From JAFGJQ01 sp964586145 (lineage in GTDB: Bacteria > Planctomycetota > Phycisphaerae > UBA1845), in assembly GCA_964586145.1 (NCBI GenBank), contig CAZPHH010000008.1, forward strand, positions 1 through 64,000: 64,000 nt of DNA, written 5' to 3'. The notes beneath the pieces were generated by a model. The model did not search any database. It had not been told where the DNA came from and was given only the letters and a program-made list of their open reading frames with translations. Made by a program: the position numbers and the translations under genes. Position 1 is the stretch's first letter. Each line of letters opens with the position of its first letter. Shown here in pieces: positions 52,636 through 63,600 of this stretch.

Positions 52636-54172
52636 ACCAGCCAGTGGAGTCGAGACATCTCTGCGCGGAGTTCGAGGGCCTGCTGACGGCCACGCGCCGC
52701 CGCGTCCATGCGGCGGCCGTTCGCCGGCGGGTGCGCTGTGCCGCAGAGCGAGGCGTCCGAGCGGCCGTGTGGGTTGCGGCGTTTGTGCTGGTGCTGCGGC
52801 TGCTGGCGTGGTTGCTCGGGCAGCCGGTGCCGTTGGGCATTGCAGCGGCGGCGGTTTTGCTGGTGCTCGTGGTCCTGGCGCCCGTTGCGGTAGCCTGGGT
52901 CCGAGCGAAGGCAGAAGAGCCCTGCTGGCGCGAAGCGGCCGAGCGACTGGACCTGGGCGCCGGTGAACACAACCGAGTGGCGATCGGGCTGGCGCTGGCC
53001 GACGGTGGTGCGGCCACGGAGTTCGGGCTCGCCGCGATACAGGACGGAATCGCTTCGCTGAAGCGAATTCACGATGGGGCGCCGTATCTGGAGGTCGCGC
53101 CGACGGATTGGTCTCGGTTGGCGGGTCGGGCGGCGGCGATCGGCCTGCTGGTCCTGGTCGCCGCGTGGGTGGGTCCGGCACGGCCCGGGCAGGAGCCGGC
53201 TCATGCTGGCGGGTTGGCGGCGGCTGCCGATACGCCTCGCGCGCCGGGTCGAGAGGCGGGCTCGCCGGACGCGGACCGCCCGGAGCAACCGATTCGAGAC
53301 CGCGTGACCGACCGCGGCCAGGGTGAACGGGGCGTGCGGGCAGAGCCGATGGCCGCAGCGCCTGCACGCGGCTCGCACACGCCGGCGGCCGGTCGTACCG
53401 GCGGCGGGACCGTAGCGAAGGCGGCGACCTCGGAGCGATCGGCCCAGACGGGCGGCGAGAACACGCAGTCGGCGGCAACCGCGGGAACGCAAGAGAAGGA
53501 TTCGCCGAAGTCCGGCACGCCCCGCCCGCCGAAGGAATCGCGAATCGCCGAGCGGAGGTCGAAAGAGGAGGCGGACTCGGGGGCCGGCGTCGGGAAGGGT
53601 TCCTCCGGGGGCGGAAGTATGGCCGCCGTCCAGCACAGTTGGTCGCAACGCGCCCAGACGGCCGAGGGCAAGGAAGACGAAGAGGCTTCCGACGAGGACG
53701 TGGAAGACGAGGCGGAGGAGAGTCGTCAGCGCAGCGGCATCCAGCCGTCGCTGAAGGATCGGAACGAATCGCCGTCGCGAGACCTGGGCATCAGCGGCGA
53801 GCAGGGCCCGCCGGGCACGGGCCGGGGCGGGCCGACGCCGCCGAAGAAATCGCGGGGGACGGCCTCGCTGGTGCTGGGCATTCCGGTCCCGGACTTCGTG
53901 CGGGGTCGGCTGGGTCCGGGGACGACGAAGATCACGCACGAGCGGGTGGAGCCGACGCCGATGCCCGGCGAGCCGGCCCAGGCGGGTGCGGTGTTGCCGC
54001 GCGTGGGGCCGGAGCGGCCGGTTTCGCCCGTGGCCATTCCGCCGAACCTGGCGGAGGCCGTTCGCAATTACCTGATCGCGCTGCATTCCGCAGACGCGCA
54101 GGAGACCGTAGAAGAACAGCCCGATACGCCGCCGGAGGGCGGAGCATCCCAAACGGAGGAGTCATTGAATCC

Positions 54173-54176
<4 letters not shown>
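52632..54176 (+). CDS. membrane protein with long acidic low-complexity tail
   Basis: 514 residues. Two hydrophobic segments near 45-90, a cytoplasmic or periplasmic helical block (EPCWREAAERLDLGAGEHNR), and a third segment near 160-180. Then about 320 residues of Glu/Pro/Gly/Ser-rich, probably disordered chain. It overlaps both neighbours by ATGA. No family recognised. By position it replaces or supplements BatD-like components in a MoxR operon. Confidence 0.7.
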
Positions 54177-55198
<1,022 letters not shown>

Positions 55199-55201
55199 CC
55201 C

Positions 55202-56080
55202 GTGGCCCGGCTGTTCAGCGAAGAGTTTGTCCGCGCGATCGAGCGGTTGCGCATCGTCACCCGGCAGACGCCGCGGGGCGGTCGCCACGCGGAGCATCGG
55301 TCGGCTGATCTCGGGTCGGGGATGGAGTTCCGCGATTTCCGGGCGTACGTGCCGGGCGACGACGTGCGCCGGCTGGACTGGAACCTCTACCGGCGCAGCG
55401 GGCGGCTGTTTCTGCGGCTGTTTGAGCAGCCGGAAGACCTGCCGGTTGCCATTCTTCTGGATGTCAGCGATTCGATGTTCTTCGAGGCGCCGCCGCGGGC
55501 GGATGCGGCCCGGCTGGCGACGGCCATTCTCGCCGCGGTGGCCCTGCAGCAGCACGACCGCGTGACCCTTCAGCCGTTCGGGGCGGACCTGCTGCCGCCG
55601 CTGTCCGTCAACACCGGGCGGGCGGGGCTGCGGCGGGTACTGACATACCTGGAGCGGCTCGGGCCGGCCGGCCCGACAAACGTGGTCCGTGCGGCGACCC
55701 GGTTCGCGGCCCGGCGCCAGCGGCCGGGGCTGGCGGCGGTGGTTTCGGATTTCTTCGATCCAGCCGGCGCCGTCGGCGTCACGGAGGCGCTGGGCCATCT
55801 GCGACACCGTCTGGCACTGGTACAGGTAATCCGGTCCTCCGACGCGGAGCCCGCCCTGAACGGCGAACTGCGCCTGCTGGACTGTGAATCGGGCGGGGCG
55901 GTGGATGTTTCCATCACGCGGGAAAGCGTGGGGCGGTATCGGCAGGCGTACGCGGCGTTTACAGACGAACTCTCGCGGTTTGCCGCCCGGCGGCAGGCGG
56001 TCCACGCCCGGATTGACGCGGACCGGCCCATCCTGGATCAGCTCGACGAATTGTTCGCGGGCGGTGTGCTGGTGACGTGA
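55202..56080 (+). CDS. DUF58 protein
   Basis: 292 residues starting at GTG, with GAGG 6 nt upstream and 3 bp after moxR. The DUF58 hallmark GMEFRDFRAYVPGDDVRRLDWNLYRRSG lies near residues 40-65, followed by a vWA-like fold with a MIDAS-type DVSDSM (near 90). DUF58 proteins are the usual partners of MoxR ATPases. No membrane span. Likely regulated by or loaded through the MoxR ATPase. Confidence 0.94.
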   Translation: MARLFSEEFVRAIERLRIVTRQTPRGGRHAEHRSADLGSGMEFRDFRAYVPGDDVRRLDWNLYRRSGRLFLRLFEQPEDLPVAILLDVSDSMFFEAPPRADAARLATAILAAVALQQHDRVTLQPFGADLLPPLSVNTGRAGLRRVLTYLERLGPAGPTNVVRAATRFAARRQRPGLAAVVSDFFDPAGAVGVTEALGHLRHRLALVQVIRSSDAEPALNGELRLLDCESGGAVDVSITRESVGRYRQAYAAFTDELSRFAARRQAVHARIDADRPILDQLDELFAGGVLVT

Positions 56081-56092
56081 GGTGACCGTGCG

Positions 56093-57664
56093 ATGACATT
56101 CTCCGGCATACCGATCTTGTGGGCATTGGCGCTGGCGGCGGCGGCCGCGGCGGCACTGGCCCTGCTGCACCGGCTGCGGGTGCGTCCGCGGGAGCTGCGC
56201 GTGGTGACCGTGCTGTTCTGGGCCCACGCGGCCGAGCGCACGCGGGCCCGCGTGCTGTTCGAGCGGTTCCGGCACCCGCTGACCTACGCCCTGCTGGCGG
56301 CGATCTGCACCTTGCTCTGTCTCGCCGCGGCGCGGCCGGCGTGGTCGGGCGACCCGAGAGACCGGCTCCATCAAGTTGTCGTGCTGGACGCGGGCATGGC
56401 GATGCACGGCGCGGAGGATCGCTGGAATGCGGCGACCACGGCAGCGCTGCACGAGGTTGAACGATTGGCCGGAGGAGACCGCCTGGCCGTCGTCGTGGCC
56501 GACCCGTGGCCGCGGGTGATCCAGTCGTTCGCCGATCCGACACCGCTGGTGAAACGCAAGCTGGCGGAGGTGGTTCCCTCGAACCGCCCGGCCGACCGAG
56601 CGGGTGCGAAGCGGCTGGCGGAATCCCTGCTGCGCGGGCGGGATCACGCGGAGGCCGTCTGGATCGGCGATCCGGATGATGAAGGAATGGACCATTCCGC
56701 GGTGTCCTGGCGTGGGGTGGCCGTTCCCGTACCGAAAGAGAACGCCGGCATCGTGTGGATGACGTTTGAGCCCGCGGCGGGTGACCCGTTGCGAGGATCG
56801 GTGCAGATTCGCGTCGGGAGTTGGGGTCCGACGGCCCGGGATGTGACGCTTCGCGTCGACCGCGGCGGCGGCGCGCCCCTCCTCGAGGAAACCCGGTTGG
56901 TAACGCCAGGCGAAATGGCGGATTTCGTGGTGCCGGACCTGCCGGCCGACGGCGATGCGCTGATTGCGCGGCTGAGCCCGCCCGACGGTCGGCCGGCGGA
57001 CGATACGGCCACGTTCCGTGTGCCGTTACGTACGCCGATTCGCGTGTGTGGGGACGACGCCGTGCCGGACGCGCTGCGGGCCGCCCTGACGGCAACCCCG
57101 TCCGTTCAGTGGACGGACACCGAATGCAGCGTGGAACTGCGCGTCGGTGACGGGCCGCCCATCACGGGGGGCACACCCATCCGCGGGAGCGATCACGATT
57201 TCGAAAACGCGGTATGCGGGAATGGACGCGGAATCGCGCCCACTGCGGACGCACGAATTCTGCTGCAGGCGGGCGAGGGGGTGCTGGTGGCTTCCGTGGG
57301 GGGGCCGCGACCGCAACTGCTGCTGTCGGATGCCCTTTGGGGCGACGGAAGCGATGTGCCGGCCCGCCCGGCGCTGGCCGTGATGCTGGTGCAGACGCTC
57401 CGCACGCTGGCCGGCTGGGATGACGATCCGGTGACGGTCCCGGCGGAGCGGGCCGTGGAAGACCCGTTGTGGGCGCTGGGCGACGCGGTGACGACGATGC
57501 CCGGCTCGCGAACGGCTTCCGCAGTGGCACCTGCGATTGCTGAGTCACCGAAGGGCGAGGTGCGCCGGTCGTGGTGGCCGTCATTGACGGCGGCGTTGCT
57601 GGGCCTGGCATTTGTGGCGTTCCTGGTTGAGGCGGCGCTGCACGCGCGCGGGAGGATTCCATAA
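56093..57664 (+). CDS. BatA-like membrane vWA protein
   Basis: 523 residues. An N-terminal BatA-type membrane start (ILWALALAAAAAAALALLHRLR, second span near 60-85) is followed by a vWA-like domain whose MIDAS reads VLDAGMAMH rather than DxSxS, so metal binding is doubtful. A beta-sandwich middle and a C-terminal span (LTAALLGLAFVAFLVEAALH) complete it. GAGG 7-10 nt before the ATG. It precedes the giant vWA protein by 3 bp. Confidence 0.85.
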   Translation: MTFSGIPILWALALAAAAAAALALLHRLRVRPRELRVVTVLFWAHAAERTRARVLFERFRHPLTYALLAAICTLLCLAAARPAWSGDPRDRLHQVVVLDAGMAMHGAEDRWNAATTAALHEVERLAGGDRLAVVVADPWPRVIQSFADPTPLVKRKLAEVVPSNRPADRAGAKRLAESLLRGRDHAEAVWIGDPDDEGMDHSAVSWRGVAVPVPKENAGIVWMTFEPAAGDPLRGSVQIRVGSWGPTARDVTLRVDRGGGAPLLEETRLVTPGEMADFVVPDLPADGDALIARLSPPDGRPADDTATFRVPLRTPIRVCGDDAVPDALRAALTATPSVQWTDTECSVELRVGDGPPITGGTPIRGSDHDFENAVCGNGRGIAPTADARILLQAGEGVLVASVGGPRPQLLLSDALWGDGSDVPARPALAVMLVQTLRTLAGWDDDPVTVPAERAVEDPLWALGDAVTTMPGSRTASAVAPAIAESPKGEVRRSWWPSLTAALLGLAFVAFLVEAALHARGRIP

Positions 57665-57667
57665 GCG

Positions 57668-60600
57668 ATGCTCTTTGGGCACCCCACGGCATTGTGGCTG
57701 CTTCTCCTGGCGATTCCGCTGGTCGTGTTGCACGTGCGCGGCGGGCGGTCGACGTCGGCCGGACGCTGGGGCGCGGTGACGGCGCTGCGCCTGCTGGCCT
57801 TCGTGCTGCTGGTGCTGGCGCTGGCTCGTCCGCTGCTGGATCGACCGGACGGCCGTCGGACGGTGGTGGCGGTCCTGGATTCCTCCGCAAGTGTCAGTGA
57901 CTCGGCACTCACGCGGGCGATCGAGGCGGCGCGGTCCCTGCGTGACGGCCGAGGCCCGGACGAGGATTTCGAGCTGGTGGTCTTCGACCGCACGGCCCGG
58001 TCCGAGCCCCCGTCCGTCCTGGATGTCACGGACCGAGTGCGAGCGGCAATGCCGGACGAACCTGGCTCCGCCCTGGCCGACGCGCTTCAACTGGCCGGTG
58101 GCCTGATCCCGCGCGACGGACGGGGCCGCGTTGTCGTGTACAGCGACGGGCTGGAGACCGGCGGCGACGCCGAAGCCGAGGCGTGGAAACTGGCTCAGCG
58201 CGGCATCCAGGTGGAGACCGTGTCGTGCGAAGTCGCCGCAGACCGCGAGGTCGTGCTGGTCTCCGCGGTCCTGCCGCCCCGCGTGGGCGCCGGCGCGACG
58301 GCCACGCTGGAAGCGACGGTGGATTCCACTTCCTCCGGGCCGGCGGAGTTGGTAATCGAATCGCAACTCGACGGAACGCAGACTCGGACCGCCATCGAGC
58401 GGACGGCGGGCCGGCAGACGATCACGCAGGCCTGCCCGATGACGCGGGAGGGTTTGGCGAGCTACACGGTGCGGGTTGAGGTCGAGGGGGACGGGTCGGC
58501 CGACAACAACGAGTTGCCGGCCGCGGTGTTCGTGGAGCGCCCGTTGCGAGTGGCGGTCTCGGAGGATGCAGACGGCGCCCCGGCGACCACGGCCTTATCG
58601 GCATGGCTGGGAACGTCCGCGGTGGTCCAGGCGGCGGCGCCGTCGGCGCTGGCGGACCCGAAGACGCTGGACGGCATCGACGTTCTCGTGCTGGCGGACA
58701 TGCCGGCCGACGCGTTGCCCACGGCGGCGCAACAGCAAATTGTCGCGGCGGTGACGGACGGGCTGGGTCTGTTCGTCGGCGGCGGGCGCCGTTCCTTCGG
58801 GCCGGGCGGCTACGCCCGCACGCCGCTGGCGGACGTTCTGCCCGTGCGGTTTTCGCAGGAAGTGCAGCGGCGTGACCCGAGCACGACGCTGGTGGTTATC
58901 ATCGACACGTCCGGCAGCATGGGCGGACCGCGGGTGAACCAGGCCAAGGAAATCGCCCGGCTGGCCATCGCCCGGCTCAAGCCGCACGACAAGGTGGGCA
59001 TCGTCGAGTTCTACGGATCGAAGCGATGGGCGGCGCCGATTCAACCGGCGTCGAACGCCATTGACCTGCAGCGGGCCCTGAACCGGCTCAGCTCCGGCGG
59101 CGGCACGGTGATTCTGCCCGCCATCGAGGAAGCCTACTACGCGTTGCAGAACGTGCAGACCCGCACCCGGCACGTGCTGGTGCTGACGGACGGCGGTGTG
59201 GAGCCGGGAGCGTTCGAACCCCTGATCCGGCAGATGTCAGACCATGGCATTACGCTTTCGACGGTGATGGTGGGGCCGGGCGGGCACTCGGCATTCCTGG
59301 CCAGCCTGGCCCAGTGGGGCCGCGGGCGATTCTACGCGGCGCCGGACCGGTTCAACATGCCGGAGATCATCGTGAAGCAGCCGGAGTCGTCGCTGCTCAG
59401 CCCGTTCATTGAGCAGCCCGCCGGGCTGGCCGTCCGGTCGCGACATCCCATCGTGAGCGGCGTGGACCTTGCCGACGCGCCGGAGCTGGCCGGCTACGTG
59501 GAGACGCAGGCCCGGCCCACGGCGGACGTGCTGATCGAGTCGAGCCTGGGGCATCCGGTGCTGGCCCTGTGGCATTACGGGCTCGGCACCGTCGCGGCAT
59601 GCGCGACACACATCGGCGGCGAGTGGTCGCGTGATCTGTCCGACTGGCCGGGCTACGGCACCTTGATGTGCGGCCTGGTGCGGACGCTGGCCCGCCCGGC
59701 GCCGGAGCGCGCGTTGCGAATCACCCCGATCCGTCGTCCGGGTGCGGTGGAGTTGCGGATGGAAGACGCCCGCCCGTCGTTCGCGGAGAGCCTGGCCGCC
59801 CTGGAACTGACCGTGACGGACGCATCCGGCCAATCCCAGACCCGGGTGCTCGACCCGATCGGTCCGAACCGCTGGAACACGCGTCTGGCCGGGCTCGCCC
59901 CGGGAACCTATACGGTCTCGGTCCGCACGGCCGGCGGCGAGCGGGGCGGCACGGCGGCGCTGGTGGTGCCGCCGGTGCGGGAGGTGACTTCCGCGGGGGC
60001 GGATCTCGATCGGCTGGCGGCCATCGCCGGCTGGTCTGACCGGGCGCAACAGCGTGCCGCCGAGCCGGCGGTGAGAGAAGCGACGAAGTCCGTCGAATTG
60101 CAGCCGGCGCTGTGCCTGGCGGTGGTGCTGCTGGTGCTTCTGAACGTGCTGGTGCGGCGCTGGCCCCAGCGCAGGGTCAGTCGAATCGGTGCCGTCGTGG
60201 CGGTACTGCTCTGCACGGCCTTGCCGTCGGCTTCGCAGGCCCGGGAGACGCTCGATCCGGCGGTCGTCGCGGCGCAGAGTCTGCTGGAGACGGGGGAACT
60301 CGCGAAGGCCCGGGAGACCCTTCGTGCGGCGGTCGAGGCGCGGCCGGACTCCGCCGCGTTGTGGGCGAACTTGGGCCGGGTGGAGGAACTCCTTGCCAAC
60401 GACGCGGCCGCGCTGACTTCGCTGGATCGGGCGGAGTCACTGGAGACGGACCCCGTTCACCGCCTGGCCGTGCGCGTGCGGGCGGCCCAGATCCTGTACG
60501 ACCAGGGCAAGCCCGTCGCGGCGGCGGAGCATCTGCGGCGAGCGGCGGCAGACGCGCCGGCGCTGGCGGCAATGTGCGCTCACGTGGCCGGTCTCAGTGG

Positions 60601-63600
60601 TGACAACCAAACGGCACTGGACCTGTTGCCGGTCCAGGGAGACGACCGGTCCCGCTTCCACGCTCACGTGTTTCGCGGGCTGTTTTTGCTGCGGCTGGAT
60701 CGGCCGGTGGAGGCAGGGGAGGAATTCGAGCGGGCCTATTCACTCGCTCCGCTCGCCCGCGATCGGCGTTATGCCCTGGAGCGGATCGTGGCCGCGGCCC
60801 GCGCTGCGGACCGGCTGGCGGCCCTGGCCGACGGCTGGCTTGCCCAGACTGATCTGCCCGTGGAGCAACTGGAAGCGCTGGTGCCCCTTCTGCAGGAGCT
60901 GGGCCGCGCGGACGAATCGCTGCGGCTGCTGCAACGGAATGACTGGTCGGCCGAGCATCGCGCACTGCTGGAGTCGCCGGATTTCCAGCGCGGCATCGTG
61001 GCGACGGCCGTGGCAGCGGGTCGAACCCGGGACGCCGCGGCGGCCTATCGCGCCCTGATGGACCGCGAGCCGCGGCAGGTGGAGTGGCGGGTCGGGCTGG
61101 CTCGGCTGCTGCTGCTGGACGGCCGGCTTGAGGACGCGGAACAGATTTTCGTCGACGGCGTGGCCCGCTTTGACCCGTCGCAGGACCTGATGGCCCTGGC
61201 TGACGGGGCCCGGCGGCTGGGTCTGGACGAGGTGGCGCTGTCCGCCGCACGAAAGGCCGGGGCCGCTGGAAATGCGACCGGCATGCGGGCCATCCTGTTT
61301 GAGGTTGATCTCACCCGCGAGCGCGGCCAGACCGACGCGGCCATGCGCCGTCTGCGTGAGTTGGCCCGGAACATCGACGGCGATCCGGGCGCCCTGCTGC
61401 CGGTGGCGGAAGCTTTCGAGCGGTACGGCGACAGGGAAGAGGCACTCCGGTTGTTCCGCCGCATCCACGAGGCCACAAAGAGCGAGGACATCCTGTTGCG
61501 CATCGCGTGGCTGCTCGAGCAGAACAATCGCTTCGACGAGGCCCTGGCGCTCTGGAAGGAGATGTGGGAGACCACGCAGGTGCCGGCCCGCCGCCGGCAG
61601 GCCCAGGAACGCGTGCTCGACCTGGCCTCGCGCGGCGGTCTGCTGGCCGATCTGGCCATCGAGCTGGAGGAACGGCTGGCCGCCGCCCCCGAGGGCGCGC
61701 CGGCGGATGAGCGAGCGCTCTCGCTGCTCATCGACATTTACACGACCGCCAACGATCCTGTTTCGGCGGCCGAGATTCTCCAGGAATACGCGCCCCGCGG
61801 AAACGGGGAGGGCGAGTCCGTGGACGTGCTCAAGCGGCTGGCCCGCGTGTACCTGAACTGCGAGCAGTTCGGCCGCTGCAATCGCGTCCTGCGGCGGCTG
61901 GCGGAACTGGACCCGGCCAACGCGGAGGAATACCTCCAGCAGATCGCGGTGGTGGCCCTGGAGCGCCGGCAGCCGCACGAGGCCCGTGCCGCCCTGGAGG
62001 CGCTTGAGAAACACGCCGAGGATCCGGCCTTGGCCGACGAGTTCGCCGCAGGCGTGCTGGATATGCTGGGCCTGCACGACGAGGCGGCGGCGGCCTACGC
62101 CCGCCTGCTGGATCGATACCCGGACCGGATCGAGGCCCACCTGATGTGGGGCAACGCCATGAAGGGCGCGGGCCGGACGGACCAGGCCGTCGCTCGTTTC
62201 CAGACCCTGGTGGAGGAGGCGACCGAAGACGATCTGTTTGCGGTGGCCGTGGACGGTCTGCTGAATCTGGACGCGCCGCCCGCGGCGATGCAGACCGCGT
62301 ACCGGCGCGTGGTGTCGCGGATCGCAGCTCGGCCGGACCCGGTGTTCCTGTATCAACTGGCGGCGGACGTGCAGGACGCGATGAACCGTCCGGCGGAACG
62401 GGACCGCGTGCTGGAGCAGTCGGTTGTTGTGGCGGGTGAGCGCCGCGCCCCGCTGCTCCGCGAGTTGATGGATGCCGCCGGCGCCGCCAACCAGACGGAG
62501 CGAATGATCCGGTTCGGCCGGTCCATTCTGGCCCTGGACCAGCAGATGCCGCCGCAGGTGTACCTGGATCTCGGCGAGGCGCTGATCAAGTCCGACCGGC
62601 CGGCCGAAGCGGAACGGGTGTTTGCCCGGGCGCGGGTGGCGGCCGACTTCTCGATCGTGCAGCAGAAGGTGGCGACGTACTTCGAGAACGCCAACCGTGC
62701 GACCGACGCGGACCGCATCATCCGCGAGTTGCTGGTGGCTCAGCCGGACAACGTTCCGCTGCTGATCCGGTCGGGCGGCTTGTGCGAACAGCTTGCTGCG
62801 TATGACCGGGCGTTCGAGCAGTACGGACGGGCGGCGGACCTGATGCTCCGCCGTCTGCCCCGGACGGTGCGCCGGGACGAGGTCGGATTGGCGGCGGACG
62901 CGGACGAGCCGTTCGGCCGGCGCCGCTGGCGGGCCGCGAACCTGGACGAGATCTCGCAATACTTCGCCAGCGCCGGCGGCGGCCTGCTGAATGCCGCGCG
63001 CTCGCCGGAGCTTCGCGAGAAGCTGCTGGCAGACCTGACGACGCATCTGAACGAAGAGGTGCAGTCGCTGGAGGCGGACAGAGCATTCGCCGGCACGCTC
63101 GACGGCAACCTGCGGCTGCACCGGCTTACGGCGTTCATCCGGCACGCGGCGTTCTGCCTGCATGAGCCGGAACGGGCCGACGCGATGGATCGCACGCTTC
63201 TGGCTCGCTATCCCAACGATGCCCGGCTGGCCGCGGAGGTTGTGCGCACCCGCGTCGACTGGGGACTCTACGAACGGGGCACGGCGCTTCAGGAGATCGT
63301 CGGCGATCGTGCCGCGCCGCCGACCCCCCTGGTCGTCCATGCCGTCCGTACCGGGCGGCAGCCGCTCGACTCCCTGCTTCACGACGGCACGCTTGACGCG
63401 GCTTTGGCCCGGCAGCTTGTGCCCGTTCTCATCGTGTCCGGCCGCACCGAGGACGCCCGGCGGGCCCTGCACGCCGCCGGTCCGCCTCCGGCGGCGCAGG
63501 CCAGTGATGTCTGCGCCGTGTTCGTGGCGGCATCCGCGGTGCTGGAGGCCCCGCAGTCCCTGCAGCGATGGCTGAGCCTGTGGCTGGACGCTCTTGCCCG